64,000 nt of DNA, taken from Ophiosphaerella korrae. Taxonomy: Eukaryota; Ascomycota; Dothideomycetes; Pleosporales; Phaeosphaeriaceae. The notes under the pieces were generated by a model. It was not told the DNA's origin, ran no database searches, and saw only the letters and a list, made by a program, of their open reading frames with translations. Positions 21,134 to 33,200 of the stretch are shown one piece after another. The stretch covers positions 62,001 through 126,000 of the forward strand of contig JALNQF010000087.1 of NCBI GenBank assembly GCA_028456385.1, written 5' to 3'. The number at the start of each line of letters is the position of its first letter. Position 1 is the stretch's first letter. A program made the position numbers and the translations under genes.

Positions 21134-23151
21134 ATGCCACAACACCGACTTGAACACTATTTCACCCCCTCTCGTATCCCATTCGTTCCATCTGGGCGCA
21201 GCTTCGTTGATCTCCCCTACTCTTTTCGCAAGCTTGTGTACCAGTATGCTAAGCTAGACGGCATCTTGGTCGATCTCAACTACACCAATCTCAAAGTCTA
21301 CCCAAGAGGCGCGTATCCAGAGACGCGAAATTGTAGTAGGCTAAATGCATTCGATGGCCCGTATGACCTAAGAAAGATCGATTCTGTTGAGTTAGATGAG
21401 GTTTGGGAGGTCAATGATGATGATGACGGAATCGCTGGCTGTTATTATGGAAAGTCGATATGGGGCAATAGCTATGGTTTGCATCAGAGCATGCTTTTGG
21501 TATCTAAGCAGATACATCAAGAGATAGAGGCTTTCACATACTCGAGAGCTATTTTCCGGGTGTGTCTGGGTCAGCCCTTGGGATTCTCAAGGTTATGGCG
21601 TTTGAGCGAGAATGCCTTTTCCAACTTAGGTTCCCTGACAATCCGGCTTGATGTCCCCAAGAATGTGGTTTGTAACGATGGCTGGGAAAACTCACCAGCG
21701 CCAGCAGAATGTATCGACATCTCCACTAGGTGGGGAGAGGTGGTGTTGAGGAACTGGAAGTTCACCCTGGAACGACTTAGGCAATTAGTCACGCCCGGCC
21801 AGCTCAGACTGCGTGTCGTCTTTTGTGCAAAGACAATAGGCGACGCAACTGCTCTCATCAAACCTTTGATGCGACTCCCGCGATTGAAAGACTGTGGGAT
21901 ATGTGCGGAAATAGATGGTAACAGTTGTTGGTGGAGAATAGACCCGGTCAGCTCTACTTCTATACACATATGGCAATGTACTGCATCAAAATTACTGATA
22001 TCTCGATGCAGAGCCCTTACCCTCATGGTCGGTGTTACCAGTATCCACGACCTGATAATGCAGACACAGACCTTTCTCAAATCGTTCAACAAACCATTCG
22101 AGACCTCACTAGGGTTTATATCCCAGATTCAGCGCCCTTCAGGTACCTAGATCTACCCCAGGAATTACGCTTTGCAATCCTCGAGCATACTAATCTCGTC
22201 GCTCCTGATGTGGTGCAATGGCGCCCTCGCAGGCAGATCAAAGCAAATGCATCTTGCCTGTACGACGTGTACACCAACTCTACAACGACTAACAACAGTG
22301 AATCTCCATGCTCTTGCTACTACTCTCAAAGCCTCAATGTTGAAGATCGCGTCCCTTATCCTCATTGCTGTAATAATTGCAGCCCAAGAGATTGCTCTAC
22401 CATCTGCTATTGCTCAATCGGCGGCACGACCTGGTCATCGTCTTGCAGTTGCATGGGACGCTCTCGGAAACCTCTCTTCTCCGTCAGCCGTCAGGTACGC
22501 GAAGATTCCCTCTCCGTTTATTATACACGTAATAAAATTTGCGTAAAACCATTTGGTAGTCGACAATATTGGTGTCCAGGTTGCGAATGTGGTTTTTGGC
22601 CTGCAACTACACGCCACCACCTGCCGAAGATTGAGTTACATCTCTACCTATCCTCTATTTCCAGAAATGCTCTGTGGAAAATCCGTTGGCTAGAGTGGAT
22701 GCTACCCCATATCCGCCAAGCATATCCATCGCCTGGAACAGTAGCTTGGTTGAATTACCTCGATACTATCTTGCTGATGCAAAATGCGATGAACATCCCA
22801 GCACTCACCTTTTCAATTAGTATGGCATCTACGAGCGGCAGTATTAATATGCATGGTTATCACTCTGCGGTGCATGTGCCTTTAGATCAGATCGCTTTCA
22901 GGTGGTTTGAGACGATGGTGGTTCCACTGCGGCAACTTGGTAAGGCGGGACTAAAGAATTTCTTTATGCACCTGGACTGGTATATTTCATACACAGATGA
23001 AATTTCAAATCAAGAACAGAAGTTAGAGAGGGTTGTTATGGGAATTGACTATGATAGCGCGAAAAGGGGTAAGCCACTTCAGAGGAGGAACGAGCTGGGT
23101 AGAGTGTTCTTGTGTGGTCATCACAATCAACTAGGTATGAACAATCTGTAA
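21134..23151 (+). CDS. Large F-box-like fungal protein of unknown function
   Basis: Two exons predicted (21134-21917, 22064-23151), 623 residues. The intron GTAACA...ATGCAG (146 nt, longer than its neighbours) joins LPRLKDCGICAEID to DTDLSQIVQQTIRDL in frame. The second half then begins FRYLDLPQELRFAILEHTNL, an F-box-like helix (LP.E...IL...DLV) that starts a module common in Pleosporales-type fungi. It continues with a Cys-rich insert (SCSCMGRS and nearby CC, CxxC pairs) and KPLFSVSRQVREDSLSVYYT. The first half has its own LPYSFRKLVYQYAKLDG and HQSMLLVSKQIHQEIEAFTY, so the protein looks like two similar modules in tandem. Members may be substrate adaptors of SCF ubiquitin ligases, but this is inference. 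Confidence 0.65.
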
Positions 23152-23876
23152 TCATATAGTGAGTAGGTGGAATAGTAAGGGTGCAGGCGCAATAAATATG
23201 AGGTCTCATGAGGGCAGTCATTCGGGGTTAGGAGGTGATATTTTGTACAGGTTAGAATCAAACTATGGTGTGATAAAACAATACTAAAGGAAAATTATCA
23301 AACCATGTTGGGCACTGCCCGGATCACTGCAAAAGCTCGAGGGTAATGGCCTGCATTAGGGTGTGTTTGTTGGGTACGGATGGTAACTTTGCATACCGCC
23401 ACCTGCGTACCATTACAGAGTGTCCCTCGTGGGAGGACTTATAAACCCGAGCTCATTCGCTACGAGAATACTGATTTCCGTTGGTGGCTTGCATGAATGA
23501 CCCCGCCTGCAAGGCCTATGCGAGTAATACCAAAACTGTGTCTAATGCGGTGTCCAAGGCTAATACCTGAACGGCCATTCTTGCATCTAAGTGCTTCGCC
23601 AACCCCGACAGGATTGGCTAGGGAGCGATTGAGGGTTGCCGCTATTTCAACCCCGCTATATTTCGCCATGCTATCTGGCATGCCCCGCCTCTGAAATACA
23701 GTCTTAAAAGACAATTGACCACCCCACTTGTGGCTAGAAGATAACTAAAGGAGTATATCGCTGCACTCTACAAGTTCACGACCACGAGTATATGCTTTCC
23801 CTGCCACAAAAGCAAATCCTGACTCTAATGGGCATGCTCAACATTTCTCTTGTGATAACGATTCTTCTGGTACAGA
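23152..23876. other. Intergenic region
   Basis: No supported gene. The complementary frames at 23460-23714 and 23497-23694 are shadows of each other without motifs. It probably includes the promoter of the gene at 23877. Confidence 0.45.
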
Positions 23877-26800
23877 ATGGCGGCTTTCGGCCGGTTGATG
23901 GTGTCAGCTGTGTCTGGGACCATTGAGAACACTGCCGCACTTGCAAACTTTAATATTGATTTCTCCTTGGTGAAAGTTGCACCTCCAAAAGAATTTCTTG
24001 ATGTTGGTAACAGCCTTTCAACCTTGCGCAAACGGGAAGCAGAAGAAGGCGACATTCACCAGACTGCGCGGAAGCTCGGCGCCATATTTGAACCCATCTT
24101 ACCTCTAGCACCCCGGCTCCTGCAGAGTTATGGAACAAGGGCTTCGCAAATAGCTCAATCCGTGGCTTTCTCAACTCCGAAAGCAGAGGGAATATTCAAG
24201 AAACAAGCCGGTATTGATGCGACCAGTATTTGGGCTGCTGCTACATCCAGCTCTGGTGCACTTCAAGTGCATCTACTGGCTTGTATTCTAGCTCGAATCT
24301 GGGAGCAGAAAGACGCCATTTCTATCTGGGAAGAGCTTCTGAAGGGTAGAAAAGCGGAGATTGAGGAAAGTTTCCAGATAAACGGCAGTATGAGTATAGC
24401 AGCAGGCAACTCTTATCTAGCCTCACTTCAAAAGATCACAAGGACCCAGCTGGGTGAATGGGATGATAGCGCTCGAGCATGGCTTCGTACCGCTGATAGA
24501 AGTCCCATCGTCATTGTTCGACAGAATCAGTTGGATCAAATTGTAAGTACAACGAGGGATGCGGTCAATAATCGCCCAAGCTTGTACGATAGTGTCATCC
24601 AAGCCTGGAAGACGGCCCTGGACGGAGCAGAGCGATTGCTGCAAGGCTCTCCTCAGCAAATGCAGACAGGCGAAATACTTCTAGGTCTTAATTCCTGGCA
24701 CATCTATCCAGATATCAACATGTTGGGTGATCCAGATGTATTGGTGGAGTTTCGCGACCCTTTGGTTCCAAAAGCTGGGATACTCACCATCGGGATGGTC
24801 AGAAACTCAGACGAATCTCTCTCTGCAGGGATTCACTGGTCGCTACCTTTGGCTCACCTCCGCTACTATGGTGACCCTATTCCGCGCAGTGGAAAATTGA
24901 GTGGTGTACGCAATCGGATTTCACTGCCTGAGTTCATGCAGACTGTCCTTGGATCTCTTCTCAAAGGATGGGAAGTTGATGAATCAAGCAAAGAGGAAGT
25001 TTTAAGGTGGATTATTCTCTTGCATGATACGCTCTCATCCGCTGAAATTATGCGGGCGGACACTTGCGGGCAAAATAACACTACTAACTGGCTCGCAATC
25101 CTTGCAGACACTGCCAGAGACTTTCTTGAATCAAAGGATGACGAGAGGCTTTTGAATAAACGTCTCTTCAATGCCGGGAAATCGTACGGTTCAAAGGCAT
25201 TGTTTGGGAAGGAAATGGCTCCATACTTTGGTCTATCACAGACATCTGAGTACTTCTGCCTACTCAAGTCGCAAGAAGGAAAAATCAAATTTTTGCGGGA
25301 CCTAATGGCAAACATGCCAAGCTTCAAAGATCATCTGATCATACGATACACATCTCAGGAAACTGGACAGGAAGAATTTGCTTCAGTTTATTCTTCGTCA
25401 CACGGTCGAGCCGCCAAGAGAACACATGATGGAACGAGCTTGTGTCATGGTGGTCATAAACGTTGGATTCATTCCACCCAGTTACAGTCTCAGACAGAAA
25501 GCCGTGCGGAAAACAGGTCGATGACGTCAATCAAGGGTCAGAATATCTTCATGGGCCACAATGACGATAAAATTGAAAGTACTTCCAGCCCAGCGAAAAC
25601 GAAGGAAGGCTCTAGTACTCCACTTGATTCCGCTCATTCAGACCTAGGATCACCTTACGAGCTTCGAGCTCGCATCCTCGAAGAGCTTGGCGAAAGTGTC
25701 TCCTCCATCGAAGAAGCGAATATTTATACGTTAGAGATGAAAGATGAAATGAGAATTATTTGGAACAGACTTGACGAGATGACAGCTCCTGTTCAAGATG
25801 AGGAGCTATGGCATTGGAATCCTTTGTATGGCGAAGTCAAACACTTCTCGCTACTTTTTGGTGACAGGTCAGATGTTGCGTTATTTCTCAGAATGAGTGA
25901 GGCAGAGCCTCACATCAAAAGTGTAATGGATTTTCAAAGTTTGTTATGCTTATTTCAGGGCAATGATCTGAATACCGACAGGCTTCCATCCATCTTATTC
26001 AACGCAATCCAGTGCTCGAGCGCAGACTGTGCTAGATCTCTCAAAGCAATGGCAACGATGCATCAAGTATATTCACCTCTGAAAGGAGCAACTCTAGCGA
26101 TCAAAATTCTGGAGCTGGGTTTCCCTCTGTCTTATGCGGAGTGGGTTCCACAGGATATACCCGAGACAAGAGCGTCCAGTAAACAAAAAGGTGGTCAGGG
26201 CCTTAATGGCAACATCTTGGATGAGGAAAGCCATCTTGAAGATAGAGAATCGTGTGCCGCTTATCCGAACGCGTTTGAAGAGGCATTTCCGACGGCTCTT
26301 GAAAAAACGGAAAAAACCAGTTTCGAAAGGAGCTTCCAAAAGCTCGAGAAACCATTTCCGCCGGATTTTATGGCTCCATTCGAACTTTCAGTTGCGCGAA
26401 CATTCTCTTGTATCCTTTTGTTTGATTCGGGTGTTTTTAACATCTCGCATTCTCAAATGAATGATATCATGGCTCTATCGAGCGGCGACTCGATTTTCAT
26501 CGCTGAAACACTACTTTCCGATCCAACAAAAAGAGGTTCCAAATATCACAAGGTCAGGCATATTATGGGAAATGTCGGACGCCCTGGCACAGCTCTTCTT
26601 CAGGCGCCATCAAGCCCAAAAATTAGGGAAATCGGTGTCGAGCAGTGGATGTTCATTTCTGGGGAAACCTGGAACGGTCAACGGAGAGACTCGTTTCCGG
26701 ATACGAGTCTCCATCTTTGGTTCACTGGTTCAATTCTTCCTATTGATACGAACCGCCACAAAACACTAGGAGAGAAGGATATAGAGCTTTATGTGTTAGA

Positions 26801-27421
26801 ATCCGTCGTTGCAGTCCATGGTCGGGGCACAGCCGATTGTGGAGAGGTAAGCTTTAAACCTCCATTGATTCTGGTATGTTTTCTAACAATGTATTCAAAA
26901 TTCAGTGGATAGCCGATTTGGATATTTTGAAGAGTCTCAGAGACCCAGCATTGAGGTTCCATGCTATTCCTACGCCACCTGCAAAAGAAAATATATCTAG
27001 TGGTGCCGAATCACCAATTCGATTAGAGGGACTGGTAGATGATCTAGAGTTCCAGAGGCATTCACAGGATCAAGAACCAGGTACACATCCGTCTACGGGA
27101 CAACTTTTTAATCCCACGGCCATAGCCGAAGATAACACTAAATGTGTAGAACACTGTGTGAAACACCCCGACTCTAGTTACCACGGAAATCAAACGCAGT
27201 TGGTCGCGATCGAGAATTGGATAGAGCTTCCTGAGGAACCTTCTAAAAGTTGTATCTTTTTAGGTAAAGGAAACTGGCAGGCTCGACTAGCGGCTACGTC
27301 AATCTCAACAGCCAGAGGAAGGATGACATGTGTATTGCCGGATATAACGTGTTGGGCATGTGTTACAGAACAATATCCAGGGATCGCCTCAGACAGTCAG
27401 TCGGTAACTTTCATTTCATAA
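23877..27421 (+). CDS. Large conserved fungal protein of unknown function
   Basis: Two exons (23877-26846, 26906-27421), 1161 residues. The 59-nt intron GTAAGC...ATTCAG joins GTADCGE to WIADLDIL in phase 0. No enzyme motif, signal peptide or membrane segment is visible. A stretch near residues 275-350 (NSWHIYPDINMLG, LTIGM, GIHWSLPLAHLRYYGDP) resembles a block I associate with uncharacterised Pezizomycotina proteins. The centre (about 490-600) is polar and probably disordered. The last exon is short and ends PGIASDSQSVTFIS. The gene lies directly upstream of the NLR relic, so a self/non-self function is possible by context only. Confidence 0.75.
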
Positions 27422-27981
27422 GCCAAGTGAAACCCACGATAATTTCATCATCATGGTTCTTTTTGTACTGTAATTGCCCTCTATGTGGTTGTTTGAGTTA
27501 TATGTAGCCTTTGCGCGCTCCTATACTATATCTAAGTCAATATTAGTATACATTCATTATATCTACCTAAATATCATATCCGGACTTGAAAGCGCTGCCG
27601 TCATTATTGGTATCACGGATGTCTCAGTCCGAAGTATACAGGGTCTCTATTGTCTCATCAAAAGCATCGAAAAGGTACCGGATCTAGTCTAAGAAATCTG
27701 AAACGAAGCCGCCGCATTGCAAGACGATTTGGGAAGCTTAAAGTCCTCGGCTTACACACAAGCTCATTTCTTGGTATTACCAATTCGACATACAACCATG
27801 TGGTTGAGTACAACTGGTTTTCCTTGTACAGCCTTGTGCTGAATTTTCTAGGGTGCCAACCTTGAGGAACGACAGGAAAGGAAGGGGTCCGTTTTGGTTG
27901 ATCAAGAACACTATTCAACAAGCTAAAGGAGAAAGAAAAAGGCAAGTGAGATGCGTCTAAAGCCTGTTTCCAGTTCTTCTA

Positions 27982-29799
27982 ACGTGTTCCACCACCACTC
28001 CGGCCACCCCACCACTCCGGCCACCTCATCAAAATTTACGCGCTAGCAAGCATTCAATCAACAATGGGCCGCGTACAACGTCAGAAATCACCTCAAAAGG
28101 AAGGTAGACTTGATCTTGCGTCTGATTCAATTAATTTAAAAAAAATTACAAGTGTGCGCAGGAGTTTAAAGTTGTTCTAAGTCCCCTACTTAACCCTCTA
28201 AGGCCGCCTTAAAGGTGCCCTCCCTATAAGCGTAATCTATCAACGTTAACGTAAGCTCTTACCTTTAGAAGAGTAGTCCCTTGTTTAATAGATCCTTAGC
28301 CTTAATCAACGTAGATTTCTACCCTATATTATTGACGTACGACGTATGGCAGACGTTTTACTAACTACCCGCGGCTAAAATCCTCCTCCTCCTCTAACAG
28401 GCAAGAACTAAGTAGATCGATAGATTAAGAGCTAGCCTAAACTTTAGACAAAGTAGAATAGAAAGTTCTACTCCTAGCGCGCTAAGTGTAAGGACCTAGT
28501 CTAAATCAACGCGTAGTTTAGGCTTGTACAAGAGACGCGCTAAGCGTATAAGATACTTAATGAGGACACATACAACTTTGATAAGACTAGGTTTATAATA
28601 GGAGTAGCTTCTACGTCTAAAGTTGTTATAAGTTTAGACACAATTAGTTAGGCTATTACTATCTAGCTAAGAAATTGTAACTAGAGTACGACAATTAAGT
28701 GTATTAACGCGTCTAGTTAGTTAATCCTACCCTTTATTATCCTAGCTAGAAAGATACACTAAAGTAGCTAGTATATAGATCTACTAGCTAGCTATGTAAT
28801 TGTAGTTAGTAACAATAGATAGACAATAGATAAACTAGGCGTATACTAGATCTAGCATTTCAACAAGTAGACAGAGGGCCGTATAAGTAGAGTATACAGG
28901 CTCTTAATCTTAGATAGACATAGCAGCTACGCTACTCCTAAGTTTAATTAGTATTGTACAGAACACAAGATTGTATCTCTTTGTATGCTAGCCTATACGT
29001 CCTACCTCCTCTAGCCTCTTAATGTAGGCTGCTTCTCTCCTCTTAAGGTAGCGTATAGTCACGAGATTAGACTCTTAGTACGTGAAGGAGTCTTCTATAT
29101 TAATAAGGAAGAGTTCCTATACGTGTATCTACGCGTACGCACGTTAGCAATTAGTTCAGGAAATGTTTAAAGTGGCTTTCAGGCCACTAGACTAATCCTA
29201 CATAGTCTAGAGCGTGTCCTTGATACTCTTACTATTGTCAAGACTCTGTCCCTACGTAGGACTACTCCTAACCAAGAGCTATAGACAGCTAAGACACCTT
29301 ATACTGTTGATTAGCTTAAAAAACAGGCTTATCTTATACGAGGCCTCCTTCAACGTTAGTCCTAAAGCCCTACAAGTCTAGCGATTGCTTAACTTGTTAA
29401 GAGCTATTAACTAGCTATGTACTTAGCAGCTATTCTTACAGAGGAGAATTATAAACTCCGGGTTACAAATAAGCGCTAAAGACGTAAGAAGGCTCAGCCT
29501 AGACAGTATATTGCCTCAGGAGGCGTACTTGAGGCTAATTAGGCGCGTACGTTGATTACAACAATGGAACAGGTGGTTGAGGATCAGGCTTCTGGCGCGC
29601 GCTAACGTGCACCGCCAACGTGTAGTAATTGCCATATACAAGGCTACAGAAGGAATCAATGTAGAACAATCTGATTTATCTACTTGAAAAGTTTCAAATC
29701 AATTGATTACGTTGTTGTGGAGTAATCGCTCATAGAGTGATTGAATTTTTGGTGAGGTGGCCGGAGTGGTGGGGTGGCCGGAGTGGTGGTGGAACACGT
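27982..29799 (+). mobile_element. Fot1/pogo-like transposon inserted in the NLR relic
   Basis: An 1818-bp element with a TA target duplication (27980-27981 and 29800-29801). Its terminal inverted repeats are 47 bp and appear identical (27982-28028 and 29753-29799), beginning ACGTGTTCCACC. Each contains a 17-bp unit (ACCACTCCGGCCACCCC) directly repeated. The interior is AT-rich, dense in TA and full of in-frame TAG/TAA. The insertion separates the HeLo-like start from the rest of the host gene. Confidence 0.9.
28064..29550 (+). pseudogene. RIP-ruined Fot1/pogo transposase
   Basis: It starts MGRVQRQKSPQKEGRLDLAS, the basic start and first HTH of this transposase group. After stops, a readable frame continues GRLKGALPISVIYQR-stop-RKLLPLEE-stop-SLV and ILSLNQRRFLPYIIDVRRMA, then VLLTTRG-stop-NPPPPLTGKN-stop-VDR. 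The stops are TAA or TAG at places where Trp, Gln or Arg are expected. Beyond about 28450 the frame is no longer readable. No activity is possible. Confidence 0.8.
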
Positions 29800-30136
29800 T
29801 ATCGTAATTGGCAAAATCTTCGTCCATATGCTGAATTTTAGGGTTCTCAATAACTGGCCAAGCTGAGGCCAAGCTGAAGCCAAGCAGGCAGCAATGGCTC
29901 GCATGAGACCAGCCTGTCAGGCTAAAATAGCCTACACCACTTCTCACACAGGGTCCCCAAATAATCTCTCGAATGCACCCGACCCCGCTTTCTACATGCG
30001 GCCCTCACACAGATATTTCGAAAGAACCTGGCCAAGCGGTGCCTCACCTGCACACTCATACCATCCGACGCCAGCCTTTTCGGGTCTCGGTCAATTGCTT
30101 ACCAACTATAGTAAAGCAATTTTAAGAAAAATGACA

Positions 30137-30208
30137 TTTAACCGTAATGTGCAGAACGTCAATACCGGCCCTAGCGGTATTACGCAGATAGGATCCAACA
30201 TTGCCCTT
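30137..30208 (+). other. HET-s/HRAM-like amyloid motif candidate
   Basis: Within the relic the frame reads NRNVQNVNTGPSGITQIGSN then IALQLGD. It resembles the 20-25 residue HET-s-related amyloid motif (N..V..V..G..S.V.IGN pattern) that in fungi lies between HeLo-type domains and NACHT partners. The position between the HeLo-like part and the NACHT linker is right. Only one copy is seen and the match is by eye. Confidence 0.3.
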
Positions 30209-33200
30209 CAACTAGGCGACCCTCGTAACCCAATGCAGCGCTGAGTCATTATATCATTATCTTATTAGCCATAGTTGAAAAACGCTGAAGGATGCAATGA
30301 TGATTTGCGCCTTGGTTGTTCGATGAATGTACGGAATATCGAAGTCGAGATCGAATCAGAAGAGACAAGGGTGAAGCTGCCAAAGACTGTGGCTCATGGC
30401 TGATCTCAAATGTCTTACCTACCTGGCTCACATCTGCCCACAATGGTTTATGGCTGAAGGACGACGGTAAGCAAACCTTATCCTCAGCCGAATAATAACC
30501 TTGATTTAAGTTTAGTTGGGTGTGGAAAGAGTATACTATCGCAAGGTATCTATCCAGTTTGAAATTCTCAATGCTGACCTGCAATATAGTTCGCTGGTGA
30601 TTCAGCATCTCCCCGCCATCCAACATCACGCGAACGGGCCATTACATATCATACCTATTACGTTTGCATTCAATGAAGAGTATACACACTGCGTAGATTC
30701 CTTGTGGAACACGATTCTGGCCTACCTTTGTTCTGCAGAACCAATTCCCTAAAAGCTAGAGGAAGCTTACAAGAATCATATCAATCCAGGAGCAATCAAT
30801 GAAAAAGATATGCTCATCAAAGGAACCCTGTCGGACCTAAAAAAAAAAAAAAAGATCGCAGCACCTACTTGACCTTGGTTATTGACACTCTTGACAAAAT
30901 ACCTAAGACACCAAGAGTCAAAATACTGAGCGTTTTGAACGGTCTCTTTTTCATTCATTCAGACATTCACGCACGCGTAGTGCTGTTCACACGTGACGAC
31001 CCGTGGATCCAAGAGTTCTGCCTCTTGCGATCTGGCTGGACGCAAGAAGCCATTCTAGTAGATGACATCAATGAAGATATAGAGCGAAGTGTTTTCCAAC
31101 GGTTGAGCACCAACAGTAGACTATCAGATGAAGCAAAGCAGGAACTTGTGAGGCAGGTCGCAGGGAAGGCCGCAGGCATTTCAGTGACTTTAGCACGAAG
31201 TTCAACATAACCTTCGTCCTAACGCTGTGAATATGTTTAGACTAGTAGCTTTAGTTGCCGATGAGCTTCTTTCCATTCTGCGATTTAAATGTAGACTTGT
31301 TGCTCCGTCTTACTTGGAAGAGCTACTACAGAATCTTCCCGATCAGCTTTACCAGTTGTACGATCAAATACTTCTTCGTATAGATCACGAGCAAACAAAG
31401 TTGGATGCGCTCAAGGTGTTGAAGTGGGCCAAGTTCGCCACCCGACCGTTCTGGCTGGAGGATCTTGCCGAAGCCCGTGCGACCTTTCCTCGAAAAGATA
31501 GACTCTTCGATACAGATGCGCGGACCTATTTGCATTGTCTTGACTTGGTCGAGCCGCTTGCCGGTCTGATCCACATACAGCCTCCACTCACAGAAGAAGA
31601 GCAAGATCAACCTTTACCTCGCAAACACTTCGTTACCCTAGCGCATTTCTCTGTTGATGAATACCTCGACCGGGTTGGCACTGCTAAATGGGGCATCGAC
31701 CAAACCTTTTATGCTGCCCAGGAAGCTCATCTTTATATATCCGAAGCCTGTTTTGCGTATCTTGTCTACGCTTCAGAACAACTTGAAGATGGCGCGCCAC
31801 GCTCCATAAGAGACTATGCGCTATCTTCCTGGTCATCCCATGTAGCTTCTTTCATTGAAACTTCGAGTGGTTTCCAATGGTCTTGCAGACGGTCTCTCAT
31901 AGCACTGGGATTACGAATGAAGAATTCGATTGGATTCCCTGATTGCGATCTTTACAACGATGCGCCGGACTTACTTCAATGTGTACAAGCTATTGCTGAT
32001 GGTTTCTTGAATTGGGATCAACGAACGCTACTGCTTGATTCGATTCTTAAATCAACGGACGAGGTGGACTGCAGCAATAACGGGTTCTCAAGGAATAGAC
32101 TTCCCTACACAACCTTGGAGCCAAGTTGCTTTAGGTTGGTGATCCTACATCCTTCTAGCTCACCGGAGTCCGTAATCAAGTGCTCCTTGATTGTCAATTC
32201 ATTGGAGAATTCGGCCAACTACCGCTTTCTTTCCTATGTATGAGGAGAAGGGAAGAAGATAAAATCTATACTAGTGGACGGATGCCGTTTTAAGGTCGGG
32301 ACCAATATTATTGAGGCCCTCATAACTCTCAGGCATTCATCGTTATTTGGCATATTTTTTATTGATTGAATATGCATCGATAGCGAGAACTGTTTGGAAC
32401 AAAGTCACCTAGTACAACGGCTCGGGAGTCTGATCGAAAACGCCACCGCCGTACAGATTTGGCTGGACACATACTACGATTGCGAATACGAGATTGCGAA
32501 AGATTCGAACAACGCTATAGCAGTGCTTGAACATTTATGCACATGGGATCTTTCCCTTCTGTGCGCAAATGAGTTTTGGTTTAGACACTCCCCATTGCGG
32601 GAGATCATCTTTAGTAAGACGGCCATATTACAGCGGAAAATTTGCTCATTTCTTTGGGGTGAATTATTGAATCACTTGAATCTAATCGAGTTGGGTGGTA
32701 CAACCAAACAAGAAGGCCTTGAAGTAATTGCTAGTATGCAGTGCCTACATCGAATGCAACTAGAAAAACGTTTGCTTTGGCCACTCATGGACGAGATGAT
32801 CTACAATTTTCGCCATACTAAATACCTCGATCCACGGGACTACTGCTTTTTTGCCGTTGATAGATATCAGGCCTCCCTAAGCACTATAGATTCTTGTTAC
32901 GAGAAGGTAGAGCTCTTCGCTGACTTTTCGGAAGGCCCTTACTAAGAGTTTGGAAATATGATATATTTGCAATGACCAATCTCACAACTAGCAGTAATTG
33001 TTGCGACGAAGCTGGCTCGTGGATACCGCGCTGGCGTAACGGGATTTATGATTACCATCTCGCGCCTGGAGTCTACCTTCCCGACAGTCACATACTTACA
33101 AGTGAGCCTGGCTTCTCGGTATTGGATGTGCTATTAAACCCAGAAATCCAAGCTCAAGGCTTTCTGCTCAGCGCTGTATACAGAACAACTCAAGTACGCG

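Noticed and set aside
23460..23714. Complementary open frames of 65-84 codons
   Set aside because: Both strands open over the same stretch with no motif; likely chance.
32241..32369. TGA read as a sense codon (recoding) in the HET frame
   Set aside because: Other genes here use TGA as a normal stop (for example 7256-7258), and the same locus has a lost ATG, frameshifts and a transposon, so ordinary nonsense mutation is simpler.
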